Positions 22,576 through 34,204 of a DNA stretch of 64,000 nt are shown here, piece by piece. Under the pieces are notes generated by a model. That model did no database searches. It was not told where the DNA came from and saw only the letters and a program-made list of their open reading frames with translations. Position numbers and translations under genes: made by a program. Each line of letters opens with the position of its first letter. Position 1 is the first letter of the stretch. The DNA comes from Diogma glabrata (taxonomy: Eukaryota > Arthropoda > Insecta > Diptera > Cylindrotomidae): positions 50,459,161 through 50,523,160 of the forward strand of contig OY856187.1 of assembly GCA_963693315.1 (NCBI GenBank). Reading direction: 5' to 3'.

Positions 22576-22851
22576 TTTTAGTAAAATAATAATTTCCTGT
22601 ATGCAGTTTTAACAATAAAAACAGATGTATTTAAATGTACAAACACTAACTTTATTATTAATCTTTATATGCCAAAATACATAACGGAAGTGAAGAATTA
22701 TAAAAATTACAAAATTGACATTTCAATTAGTAAGCAAATGAAGTTTGTAGCATTTGTAAACCCTATGAACAAATAATGTACCTTGTGAACTAATGCTGGT
22801 TTCCAATAAATTTGTACGCTTACATTTTTGTAGTAGTATTTTTGATTGGTG

Positions 22852-23358
22852 TGTTGAATCCTACTCTCCAGAGTAGCCTTTGATGAGGAAAAAGGAATTC
22901 TAATACACAAAAAAAATACAACTTTTAAAACAATAACTTTATTAACACAATTTTTTAAATCTTAATTGAACTAAGAAAATTTGTTCACTATTTCTTGTGT
23001 CCAACCACGCAACAACAACCCGTTTAGACGCTACCGTGGGTTTTATACATTTTTCCCCACTCCATGATAATAAAATATCATTCGATTAATTCAAACCAAA
23101 TCCAATGTGTTTCTACCAATGGAAACACATAATTTTGGTGTACGTGATATAAAATGCAAGTTAGCATTTATAAACAAAGAAATCAAAACAAAATTTAGAA
23201 TTGAAACAAAATCAGTTAATGAAAATTATATGTAAGCTATTTTAAATTAAGAAATCTTAAACCAATATACACCGGGAGTGTAATGTGTTTAGAAATAGTG
23301 CAACATACACCTAGTGTGTAATGTGTACAAAAACTGTAAAAGTGAGCGGGTCACAACA
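22852..23358 (-). repeat. 3' LTR of the mdg1-type element
   Basis: The 507-bp copy matches 32276-32784 almost throughout, including CTACTCTCCAGAGTAG, a near-palindrome just inside the TG end. Differences from the other LTR include the stretch near 23070 and single changes near 23113, 23274 and 23312. Confidence 0.93.
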
Positions 23359-23373
23359 TTACCCCCCTATTAT
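23359..23373 (-). other. Polypurine tract
   Basis: On the minus strand AATAGGGGGGTAA directly precedes the TG of the 3' LTR, the expected position for second-strand priming. Confidence 0.75.
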
Positions 23374-23710
23374 AGAAAGATATTTCTTACATTTATGATT
23401 AGAAATATCTGTTATAAAAGTTACTCGATACTAATCACGATCGGGTTTGTTGTTCTGTGCTTGTACTAATACTTAATTTTATCCATAATGTATATGGGTT
23501 GTGGATGATCCCTTCTGTTTTTTCTCTTATATCTCATATATATATATATTTTTTCATAACATTTCTTATTACATAATTAAATCATCCCAACAAATTATTT
23601 TATATTATTTTGTTTTTTTTTCATTTAAAACTATTATTAAAAATTACTAAGTATATAAGTATTGTACTCGACAATTTTCTTTATAAGTCATGGTACATAC
23701 TGCGTAAAGA

Positions 23711-23750
<40 letters not shown>

Positions 23751-24027
23751 TTATTTTACTAGAGCTGAAACTAGTTATACACAAGATGAAATATATTTAT
23801 TTCCATAATATTCTAGTTTATAATATATCATCCTTAGTTACTGTATTCCATTTTTGATGGATTTTAACAAATCTTATAAATCTTTATATATTATTTTATG
23901 ACCTTATATTCATTATGAGTAAATTAAACAAAAAATTTTGAAAATTTAAATTAAATTTTATTTTTGAAGAAATTATGGTACATACATATAGTATATACTT
24001 GCAACTGTTTTCCATATCAATCAGTTT
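23374..24027. other. 3' non-coding region of the mdg1-type element
   Basis: AT-rich, with a short (AT)n block near 23538 and a 28-base T run around 23717-23745. No ORF of note. Confidence 0.6.
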
Positions 24028-24258
24028 TTATATCAGGTTTCGCGTTTTCAGATGGACCACTGTAGATCCAACGAATTTTTGTTTTAGGTATTTAACGAAG
24101 AAATAAATGAGAGCAAAGAAAATCAGGCATAGAAATATTCCTAAGAGGGTGTACGCAATTAATTTATTACCTTCATTGTGATCTATTATTGGTTGGTTGT
24201 TTTGTACCGTTTGAGGTGCTACTATAACTTCCTCGTCCTTGGTACTTTGATTCCCCAT
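24028..24258 (-). CDS. Small membrane protein ORF downstream of pol
   Basis: This 76-residue ORF begins M-G-N-Q-S-T-K-D-E-E. The N-terminal glycine followed by N-Q-S fits an N-myristoylation signal. A soluble, Q/N-rich stretch follows. One strong transmembrane segment (about residues 33-55: L-I-A-Y-T-L-L-G-I-F, then a C-L-I-F-F-A-L-I-Y-F-F core) is followed by basic K-Y-L-K-Q-K-F. It lies on the element's coding strand, between the end of pol (25127) and the 3' LTR, where other gypsy elements have a third ORF. It is too small for an envelope fusion protein. Its role is unknown; membrane anchoring of Gag or particles is only a guess. Confidence 0.6.
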   Translation of the reverse strand: MGNQSTKDEEVIVAPQTVQNNQPIIDHNEGNKLIAYTLLGIFLCLIFFALIYFFVKYLKQKFVGSTVVHLKTRNLI

Positions 24259-25126
24259 TTGTTTAATCCTAGAGATTAAATGAACGAGTAAAGATGCCTA
24301 TACAAAAAATAAGAAAGGAGTGTTTATTTGTTGTATACAAATGATTAGTGATCCTCTAACCTATAACCCTTGTTGTGCTTTAAGCAACCCAATTCTAACG
24401 GATTAGTTGAAACATAGTTAATTTTAAAAAGGTTATATTAATGTAAAAATGATTGAGTACATTGTACTTGAGAATGACTCGAGTTGTACTTATTAAAAGA
24501 GGAAAAGTTAAGAAAACAATAAGGATAAAGTTTTTAAATTAATGAGCACCGATATCCGATTTTATCGGATCAAGAATATTTTAAGTTCACCATATGTTAG
24601 TATTTAATAATTTTATAATAATATAAGGTTAAAGGTAACATCTTCTAACGTAGCTAATTAAAAGCAGTGATAATTAATTAAGTAGTAACTATTCCATAGA
24701 AGAGAAAAAAAATAACATTAATAAAAACCTCGGATGAAGTGATCGAAATCGGTTCAGATGACGATGAAATCATCCCTAATCCAATAGCGCCACTAAATTT
24801 CATATATGGATGAAATTATAAATGATGAGCAATTTTCTAATTTAAAAACTTTTATAAAAAGTGAACCAAATATTTTTAACACAGAAGTAAGTGAAGACAA
24901 TGATTTTAATAAAAATATAGATACAACCGTTGAAACCGATTTAAAGAATTACAATTACATTACTTTTATCGTCCAAGTAGAAATGTGAAATGAATAAGAA
25001 ATGTGAGTTGATGTGTAATAAATCAAATACTTTTAATGATACCATGATTACACAATATTATATTATTATTAGCAAATATAAGGGATATGGAGGTACTAAC
25101 TGCTGAGGTAGTACTCCTCCCTGAAG
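24259..25126. other. Spacer between pol and the third ORF
   Basis: Mostly AT-rich non-coding sequence. On the plus strand, opposite to the element, 24727-24810 reads an acidic peptide (E-I-G-S-D-D-D-E-I-I) and 24806-24988 a 60-residue ORF (M-D-E-I-I-N-D-E-Q-F). Neither matches a family I know. Confidence 0.45.
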
Positions 25127-28100
25127 TTAGGTGAGGAAAGGTTTCAACCTGTTATTGTGAACAGTTTTCTTCTTTTCGTTAATTAGAAGTGTAGACGTTA
25201 CATCCGTAGGAACGTTTACTATTTCATAAGGACCCGAGTACAGGGCATCTAGCTTGGATTTCTCTGGGTTTAAAAGGAGTACTTTATCTCCAATGGAGAA
25301 GTTCCTAGAATTAATGTATTTATCAAAATAGTTTTTTGAGTTTAGTTTATTGCCAATTAACGTATCTCTTGCAGCTTTTTGAGCTTCTTGCAGTTTATTT
25401 TTTAATTCGAGTGCATAATTATCATAATTATACAGAGGTTCAGGTAATTTCTTTATAGCGGTAGGTAGTTCAGGTTCCCTACCATACATCAAATAATAAG
25501 GTGAAAAATTAGTTGAAGTGTGAGGAGTAGTATTATAACTAAAAGTGTAGTACTTAACCCAAGTATCCCAATCTTCTTTATGATCATTGACATACATTCT
25601 CAAATATTCAGAAAGAACCCTATGACTTCTTTCCAAGCTACCGTTCGATTGAGGATGATAAGCGGAACAAACGATTTTCCTTATACTAAGCAATTTACAT
25701 ACTTCTTTAAAAAGGTTACTTAAAAATTCTGCCCCTTGATCGGTTTTTAATTTCTGTGGTATGCCATGTAATAAAATAATGTTTTCCAATAATGCTTTGG
25801 CTACAGTTGTTGCTTCATGATTTATCAATGGTACGGCTATTACAAATTTAGTCAAATCATCCTGACAAGTTAGTATGAACCTTGATCCAGATTCAGAGGT
25901 GGATATTGGACCCACTATGTCCAAAGCAATCGTTTCCCAAGCATGTCTTGAGGTTGAGGTTATTTTCATAGGGCATCTTGTGTGTCTAGAACATTTATTC
26001 TTCTGACACTTATCGCATTTTCTTACGAACTCCATAATTTCTCGTTTCAAATTTGGCCAGTTATATTTGAGTTTTATTTTAGTTAACATTTTTTTTTGCT
26101 CCTACATGCCCAGCTATCGGTGAGTCATGATATTCCATCAGAATATTTTCCTTTTCCTTTGGTTCGGTAATGATTTGAATCCAATCTACCAATACTACTT
26201 CTTTGTTTAAACCCTTGAAACACTCTTTGATTAAAACTTTGAACTCCATTATGCTATATAAAAGTATGTCGGAAACGTCTTTTTTACTGATTACTAGTGT
26301 ACCGAACCCTTGGGTTTCAGAGAAACTCGTTATTTTATTAAACAGTGTAACAACCTCGTTATTTGTTATTCTGTAATCTGGGATCTTTACCCATAAGACA
26401 TTTGACTTGTTGTCAAAGATAAGTGAACTATCCTGATTTGAAATTAGTTTTTCTTTTCCTATGCTATTCAGATTATTTTTAAAAATGATTCTAATACCTT
26501 CCTTAGGAACAACTTTTGACTCTCGTAATGGACACCTAGCCATATAAAATTCATTTGTATCAAGTTCTTCGTGAACTTCTTTATCGTTTTTGCTATAAGC
26601 GAGTTTTTCTTTCTGAGCTCTGTTGCGGGTAACTACTGCAAAAATTTTTGAAACGTCTAATTTATCATCCGCTGACAGTGTATCTATAATTTTTATATCT
26701 TTAAATTCTAGAATCTCATTATTTGGGATTAAAATTCTACTTAGGGCATCAGCATTGGTGTTCAACTTTCCTGCCTTATGTATTACTACAAAATCATACT
26801 CGGCCAGTTTAATTCGCATACGAGTTAGTCTAGAAGAGGGGTTGGCCATACCAAACAAATATACCAAAGGTCTATGATCCGTAACTATTGTAAACTTACG
26901 TCCATAAAGATATGGTCGAAAATGTTGAATACACCACTCGATTGCTCGCAATTCCTTTTCAATGGTGCTGTAGTTTAATTCCGCTTTATTTAAAGCTCGA
27001 CTGGCGTATGCTATAGGTCTATCTGACCCGATTTCACCCTGGCTTAAAACTCCGCCATTCGCTACACCAGATCCATCCGTAGTTAAAATAAAAGTCTTAC
27101 CGAAATCGGGATAGGCTAGTACCTCCGTACTACAAAGAGCTTCCCTTAAGTAATCGAACGCACTTTGGCATTCTTTGGTCCAATCGAACTTAGAATTTTT
27201 TTTTAGCAATGAATTTAATGGTTTGGTAATAAGACTAAAGTCTTTTATAAATCTACGATAGTAATTAGCAAAGGCGATAAATCTCTTTACTTCGTCTGCG
27301 TTTTTACAGATCGGATAATTTTTTACGACTTCAATTTTTGCAGGATCCGGCAATATACCACGGGCCGTAATTAAATGACCCAAATATCACACCTCTTTTC
27401 TAAGGAAAGAACATTTATCAGGTTGGAGTTTTAAGTTGTGGTAGGGTAGTCGCTCAAATATTTTTCTAATCTTTAAATTATGATCAACAAGATTCTTAGC
27501 GTATACACAAATGTCATCCATATATATTAAACAGGCATGACCCCTTAAACCTGTAAGGGCAATATTCATCATTCTTTGAAAGGCAGTAGGGGAGGTTTTC
27601 AAACCAAAAGGTAGCCTCTTAAATTGATAATGGCCGTCAGAAGTGCTGAAAGCCGTATACTGTTTACTAGTTTCTTCCAACTGTATCTGATGGAAACCAG
27701 ACGCCAAATCTAAAGTGGTAAAATATTCTGAGTTACCTAGTTGATCCAATATTTCTGAAATATTTGGCAGAGGGTATACCTCTCCAACAATAACATCATT
27801 TAACTTCCTGTAGTCAATAACCAGGCGCCATTTTTTTTCTTCTGTATCGCTTCGTTTTGGCACTATGAGTAATGCTGAGTTCCATGGGCTCCTATAATGT
27901 TCAATCAGGTCTTCCTCTAATAACTTATTCACTTGTTTGTTAATTTCCACTCTCTGTGCGTAAGGCAACCTATAATTTTTTACATGTATGGGTGTCCTTC
28001 CCGTATTTAATTCAATTTTGTGTTTATAAATATCCGTACTGGATAACAAATCTCCAGGGCAATGAAACAAGTCTATATAATCAGTACATAATTCTTCTAA

Positions 28101-29190
28101 CTGCAGTCTTTCTTCTTTATTCCAGTCATCTTTATTTAATTCCTTTAGCACTAATGCGATTCTATCATTAATTATTTTTGTATTTCCAGTGCTACTGTCA
28201 AATCTCGACATCTCATTATTACCGTTTATACAATTAATAAGACTGGGTTGTGGAGGTTCGACAATTGCTCTCGGCACCATATTGTCTATTACCCCAGAAC
28301 TACTTGGCTTACAATTATATTCTTCATTTAGTTTTAAATCCTTCATATAATTAATAACACTGGGTTGTGGAGGTTTGACAATTGCTCTCGGCACCATATT
28401 ATCTATTACCCCAGAACCACTTGGTTTGTAATTATATTCCTCAACTAAGCTTAAAACATTACTTTCTCTTTTTCCGGCAGAATCCTTATCATTTTCAATA
28501 ACCACAAAATTCTCTAATGTCTCCAGAGAAGGTACAAAATTCTTTATTTCTACATCAAATTCGTTAATATTTATTAAATTAACAACAATACTATCATCAC
28601 TAACTTCCACCAATGTGTTAGCCAAAAAAACTCCAGGTTGTATCTCCTCAGAGTGTACTAAAAACTTTTCTTTCTCCTTACAATCAATCCTTACATTGAT
28701 ACTACTTCTTTTTGTTACCTGAATAATATTATCTCTCTCTAGGTTCATCTTTATTCCTTTGTTTAACTTCCACAAATAAAATGTGTTTTCATTAAAATTT
28801 ATTTCTGCCCCAAAATCTTCCATAGAATTCTGACCTAAAATTCCGTCAGCACAAATACCTAAATTCTTCATGACATGAAACTCAAAATTTAAACCAAACT
28901 CTTCAACTGTGGGTTTAACTGTGCCCAAAGTTCGGGTAATACCACTGGTAACCCCTGAAACTGAACAACTATTTTCAGTATAAATAATGGTGTTCTCTTT
29001 TAACACCTCTTCCTTCAAAACACTGATTTCTGCACCAGTATCTACTAACAAAATCAATTTACGTGTGGCATTACTAATATTTAAATAAACTAACTTTGTG
29101 GTTTTTGCAATATTAATATGTTTTATTATGGGTGATATATTTAACTCTGTTGACCCCCTACTACCACCTGCTCGGAGGTCAACTGCTCGT
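25127..29190 (-). pseudogene. Pol of the mdg1-type element: protease, RT, RNase H, integrase
   Basis: Domains in order on minus. Protease L-L-V-D-T-G-A-E-I-S-V (near 29050). RT with D-Y-R-K-L-N-D-V, L-P-F-G-L and Y-M-D-D-I (near 27515). RNase H with T-T-D-G-S-G and T-D-H-R-P-L (26875). Integrase zinc finger H-x..-H, C-D-K-C-Q-K-N-K. Catalytic core with A-L-D-I-V-G-P, K-T-D-Q-G-A-E-F and Y-H-P-Q-S-N-G-S-L-E-R (25650). The frame overlaps the end of gag (gag stop 29141-29143), consistent with frameshift expression. Two lesions: an in-frame TGA at 27387-27389 between K-E-V and Y-L-G-H, and a frameshift in a nine-A run at about 26087-26095 before the integrase zinc finger. Confidence 0.88.
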
Positions 29191-30448
29191 TTCCCATTTC
29201 CTGGGTTTCTAAAATGTTAACCGTATTACGCGTATTTCCTAAATCGTTGAAATCATTATTATTATTATTGTTCCGCAAAGGACTAAGATTTGATCCAGCA
29301 TTTCTGTCCTGATTCTGGAAATTAAAATCCCTACGAGTATCATTTCCTCTTGGATGAGCTTGTAGATTGTCTTGTTCTGAACGAATTAATTTTTCCCGAC
29401 AAAATCGGCTAGTATGCCCATTTCTGCCACAAACAAAACATTTGTAATTATTGTTTCTATATTTCCAGTGGGTGGGCTTCTGTTTTGATTTGCAGTACGT
29501 TGGTAACTCTGAGTACCGCTATTATATCCATGATTTCCATTAAAGTTAGGCAAGAAATTATTCCGGAACTCATTTGTCCCACTTCTTCGTCCTGTCAACT
29601 GATTCGTATCAAATCTACGATTAGAGTTGCTGTAAGTTGCTGATCCATAATTTCGACACTCCTTACTATCATGACCCTTAGCTCCACAAAGGTTACAAAA
29701 TCGATTATTGTTGAAATTTCCTCGTTGTAGAAATCCTACCTCTCTCTTAATAGAGGTACTAGGTTGCGACAGCGATTGTTGCTCGTCGTCGATTGCAGCT
29801 TCAATTGCTTCCTTTAGGTGTTTAAAACGACCAGTTTTTATATAAAGGCGTGTAGGTTCACGAAGCCCTTCCGTAAATACCTTGAGTGCTGTTTTCTCAT
29901 TTATTGCAGTTATTACAGCTTTATGCTCCTCACCTTGAGCTACTATCATGGTGGAATTAAGTTCTTCTACTAAACGTAATAAGGTGTCTGCAAACTCCTT
30001 GGTAGATCTATTGTTCTGACGCAGTCTGAACAATTCCATCTGTAACTGCTCCGCAGGTTTACTTGGTTTACAAAGCCTCTTTAATTCTAATCCTAGCTCT
30101 TCGATGTCTTTAACCGGTTTTCCTTTAATTTTTTCTGCTACATATTGTGCCCGTAATCTTTATTATCCTTACAAAATTTACACATTTTTCGCGGTCTACA
30201 GCTGGAGTCATTTCGTAAAGAAAACTTGCACATCCTAAAAAGTGTTCCAACCGTCTTGGATCTCCATTGAAAGTAGGAATGACTGAAGTAGCCAAATTTA
30301 TATCGAACACCATTGTTGATTTTCTGTTGTCTGCGACTTCTAGGTCAGTGGTAGATTGCTGAAATATTTCTGAATCCGTATCCGAATCACTCTCTAAGGT
30401 TTCACTTCCAATACGCTTTGCTTTAGTAGCACTACGCGTACCGTACAT
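29141..30448 (-). pseudogene. Gag of the mdg1-type element, two frameshifts
   Basis: Translation starts at the ATG at 30448 (M-Y-G-T-R-S-A-T-K-A-K). The first frame has the N-terminal domain up to about 30130, where reading must shift. The second frame (to about 29460) carries F-R-L-R-Q-N-N-R-S-T-K-E-F-A-D and the first zinc knuckle C-N-L-C-G-A-K-G-H-D-S-K-E-C. A second shift leads to another knuckle, C-F-V-C-G-R-N-G-H-T-S-R-F-C, an N-rich linker and a stop at 29141-29143. Two zinc knuckles and a -1-type overlap with pol are usual for this lineage. Both breaks are near short repeats or homopolymers and may be mutations or consensus errors. Confidence 0.82.
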
Positions 30449-32254
30449 AAGAAAATAACAAGTTTGAAGTAAGCAACCGTTTAAAAAAAAAATTTTTTTT
30501 TTAAACTCAATAATTAAAATTAAATAAGTATAAGGTAAAGGGTTAGTGTCGCTCGTGCGAGTAGCCTCCGTTGGCTTTTATTTCCGCTACCGATAATCTG
30601 GTTAACCTCGATTAGTCAACCAAGTGAATTGGTTAAGTTAATCCGAACTCAATCAATCCCAATAGAAATTTAATAAGATAAAAATAATATATATTTATGC
30701 CCAGTAGCACCGAAACAAAGTTATTTGCTGAATTAAATTCAATCAGCTATTCTTCAAAAAAAAATTTTTTTTTTTTTATTGTCTTTTTACCGCCTTATTT
30801 TATTTAATAGAACCCAAAACAAAAATTTTCTAAGTAAGTTAAGGTCTTGTGTAATGTTAAACTCACACATAAGAAAAAATAAGGTTAAAAAAAATACAGG
30901 ATAAAATAGGATAATTAACCAATAGTAATGAAACAAAGTCATTTCCTCAATTCAATTCAATTAGCTGTTCTTCGAAATTTCTCATCCTTTTTTTTAGTTT
31001 TATTTTATTTAATAGAAAGCAAAAATTTTTTCAAAATAATTAAATTCAATCAGCTAAAAATTTCTTTAGTTTTATCTTATTTAATAGGAAGCAAAAATTT
31101 TTTCAGTACAATCAGTTGTTTTCTAAATTTCTTGTGAGCTTTAGTTTATTTATTTATAGCAAATTAAAAAGATATATTCGTAACTCAAAAGTAATAAAAC
31201 AAGTTATTTCCTTAATTGAATTCAATCAGCTGTTTCTAAAAACAAAATTTCTTTAGTTTTATTTTATTTAACGAAAAGCAAAAAGTTTCAAAGTAATTTA
31301 ATATAATCAGCTGTTTCTAGAATTTCTTATCAGCTTTAGTTTCATTTTATTTAAAAGAAAGCAATTCAGAAAGCAAATTTTCAAAATAATTTAAATCTTG
31401 GTAAGAAATACAAAATAAATACTATAGGTTAATGATAAACTAACTCACCGTACCTCCTCCAATTGTGAGAGTTGACAGATTACTTAATAAAAAAAACCTC
31501 TTCTTGAACTTTCCAAAATTTCAATTATTCACTTGTACGATTTTTATTAAACAGCAAAATTTAGACGATTTTAGCAACAGCAACCAAAACTTTGGTTTTT
31601 CAACCATTAACTTGATGGAAAACTTATTTTGGAAAACTATTTTTCTTGAAATTTCCCAAAATTACAATTATTCACTTGTACGATTTTTATTAAGCAGCAA
31701 AATTTAGACGATTTTAACAACAGCAACCAAAACTTTGGTTTTTCAACCATTAACTTGATGGAAAACTTTATTTTGGAAAACTATTTTTCTTGAAATTTCC
31801 AAAATTACAATTATTCACTTGTACGATTTTTATTAAACAGCAAAATTTAGACGATTTTAACAACAGCAACAAAACTATGGTTTTTCAACCATTAACTTGA
31901 TGGAAAACTTTATTTTGGAAAACTATTTTTCTTGAAATTTCCCAAAATTACAATTATTCACTTGTACGATTTTTATTAAACAGCAAAATTTAGACGATTT
32001 TAACAACAGCAACCAAAACCTTGGTTTTTCAACCATAAACTTGATGGAAAACTTTATTTTTGAAAACTATTTTCTTGAAATTTCCAAAATTACACTTATT
32101 CACTTGTATGATTTTTATTAAACTTTTTTTTTGAAAACTATTTTCTTGAAATTTCCAAAATTACACTTATTCACTTGTATGATTTTTATTAAACTTTTTT
32201 TTTGAAAACTATTTTTTGGTTGGTTGCGTGGTTAGACCTGGCAGTAATGGTAAC
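30449..32254 (-). other. Long repetitive 5' leader of the mdg1-type element
   Basis: About 1.8 kb lies between the primer site and gag. The part next to gag (30480-31400) has several degenerate modules of TTCAATCAGCTGTT followed by TTTAGTTTTATTTTATTT and GAAAGCAAAAA. The outer part is the 143-bp tandem array listed separately. No ORF is credible; the ORFs called here arise from the repeats. Confidence 0.7.
31500..32215 (-). repeat. 143-bp tandem repeats in the retrotransposon leader
   Basis: The landmark ACTTGTACGATTTTTATTAA (ACTTGTATGA in the last units) starts at 31531, 31674, 31817, 31960 and 32102, giving periods of 143, 143, 143 and 142, then at 32173 after a shortened 71-base unit. Each full unit also holds CAACAGCAACCAAAAC, TTTTCAACCATTAACTTGATGG and TTCTTGAAATTTCC. 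Units are nearly identical, so the array is recent or homogenised. Confidence 0.95.
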
Positions 32255-32273
32255 TCCTGGCAAGGTCGCCAAA
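32255..32273 (-). other. Primer binding site, tRNA-Arg type
   Basis: On the minus strand, just downstream of the 5' LTR, TGGCGACCTTGCCAGGAGT is complementary with about two mismatches to the 3' end of an insect tRNA-Arg (remembered as ...ACTCCTGGCAGGATCGCCA). 412/mdg1 elements are known to prime with tRNA-Arg. Confidence 0.7.
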
Positions 32274-32275
32274 AA

Positions 32276-32784
32276 TGTTGAATCCTACTCTCCAGAGTAG
32301 CCTTTGATGAGGAAAAAGGAATTCTAATACACAAAAAAAATACAACTTTTAAAACAATAACTTTATTAACACAATTTTTTAAATCTTAATTGAACTAAGA
32401 AAATTTGTTCACTATTTCTTGTGTCCAACCACGCAACAACAACCCGTTTAGACGCTACCGTGGGTTTTATACATTTTTCCCCACTCCATGAATATGGAAA
32501 ATATCATTCGATTAATTCAAACCAAATCCAATGTGTTTCCACCAATGGAAACACATAATTTTGGTGTACGTGATATAAAATGCAAGTTAGCATTTATAAA
32601 CAAAGAAATCAAAACAAAATTTAGAATTGAAACAAAATCAGTTAATGAAAATTATATGTAAGCTATTTTAAATTAAGAAATCTTAAACCAATATACACCA
32701 GGAGTGTAATGTGTTTAGAAATAGTGCAACATACACCGAGTGTGTAATGTGTACAAAAACTGTAAAAGTGAGCGGGTCACAACA
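32276..32784 (-). repeat. 5' LTR of the mdg1-type element
   Basis: A 509-bp copy with TG...CA ends, flanked on its outer side by the TGGTG duplication. It contains the element's promoter and polyadenylation signals by analogy; I did not identify a clear TATA box. Confidence 0.93.
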
Positions 32785-34100
32785 TGGTGTACAATGTTTA
32801 TCAAATTCTAGTATTGAGTTTCTAGTGAGATATCTGGTTCATCTTTATTTGGCAAAGTATTATAAATAGCAATCTAAGCAGCAAATCAAATTTATATTAC
32901 CGTTATTTTATGGCAATATAACTGAAGTTGTGTAACCTGTTAAATATACATAAATTGGTTATATTTACGTTGATAAAACTCAGTATAAACATTGTAATGA
33001 AGCGCTGCTTCGTTGATATACAACGAAGTGGCATAGCAGGCCGCGTACCTAGCGAGATTTATTTAGAGCCCCAAACTAGCTACAATCTGTGGGGACGAGA
33101 AAGAAATCCTGCTGCTCCAGCACAAATAACCAACAGTACGCGTATCGAATGATGAAAACGGATTAAATGAAAAGACAAGTGAAAGAGATAGACTCTGGCG
33201 ACCCCCTTACGTGAAAAGAACCGCGATCACCGCATTCAACCCCTTAATTTTAACACAATCACTCGCTCGCGCACTTCATCCACTCACACGCATACACACC
33301 ACCATCCATGCCCCCACGCACTCACGCTTACTTACACACTCGCCATCATCCACACCCCCATACACTTATACTTCAACTTTCAGTTGCACTAGTTAGTATT
33401 TATTTAATTTGAATTAGTCACCATAGAGAAAAAAAATATACCCGTATATATTTGTAGCGGCTTCGTATTTCTTCTATGAAGAATGTTTACACCATTACGT
33501 TAGTTGTGTGAGTTTGCCAAGAAAATTATTTAGCCTTATATTACTTTTAACCAACAAATCCATGGAATAAATTTTAAATTTGTTGCTTACCTTTTAATTT
33601 TAATTTATAATTTGATCTAAACCATATGCAAATTTCATCAATACATCGGGAACGAAGGCGAACCCAAATACAGCAAAGTAAATGCTATACCACTTTCTTG
33701 GTGACTTAAGGTATGGTACCTACAAACGAAATGGTAGTTCGATGGTCTTGGTGGTAACAGTTTTCGTCGCGGTATTAAGGCACTAAAATTGGTATCAGCA
33801 TATCCATTCCCATTCACGCATACATACGTCCTCGCACTCACAGTCTCACGCCTACGAACATACATTCGCCCATAAATATACCCCCTTGCACGTATACATA
33901 CAGACATACACATACATACTCATAATTATATAAAAGGTACATATAAAAAAACTATTTCAACTGACTCACCCCATAGTTAATCCAGATCCCACTCCAGGTC
34001 ATCCCTTCAGCAATCCGTTTTCCTCAATTGTGGTTTCGCCATTATAATAATATGGTCGGTAAATTCCCAAACAACAAAATAGCTGTATAATAAACGTATA

Positions 34101-34204
34101 GCTATTAACTCGACGAGCGTAGTATAGATGATCGTTAATTTGGGTGATGCTGGCTATTAACTCGCCGAGCGTAGTATAGATGATCGTTAATTTGGGTGAT
34201 GCTT
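34101..34204. repeat. 52-bp tandem duplication
   Basis: GCTATTAACTCG followed by CGAGCGTAGTATAGATGATC and GTTAATTTGGGTGATG occurs twice in direct succession, period 52, with one or two differences. It lies within copy A2. Confidence 0.9.

Larger units (their letters stand above)
22852..32784 (-). mobile_element. 412/mdg1-type LTR retrotransposon with LTRs and target duplication
   Basis: LTRs at 22852-23358 and 32276-32784 begin TGTTGAATCC and end GTCACAACA. The pair is flanked by the 5-bp duplication TGGTG (22847-22851 and 32785-32789). The element reads on the minus strand: 5' LTR at right, tRNA-Arg-type primer site, long repeat-bearing leader, gag, pol (PR-RT-RNaseH-IN), a small third ORF, purine tract, 3' LTR. 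Total length is 9.9 kb, unusually long because of the leader. The LTRs differ at only about five or six sites, so insertion is recent, yet gag and pol carry several frame breaks. Confidence 0.93.

Noticed and set aside
31500..32215. Regularly spaced repeats as a possible CRISPR array
   Set aside because: Repeat units are 143 bp with no short repeat plus unique spacer structure, and lie in the leader of a eukaryotic retrotransposon.
32928..33152. 74-codon plus ORF as a host gene
   Set aside because: It spans the left boundary of transposon copy A2 (32993) and its conserved part recurs in other A copies, so it belongs to the repeat.
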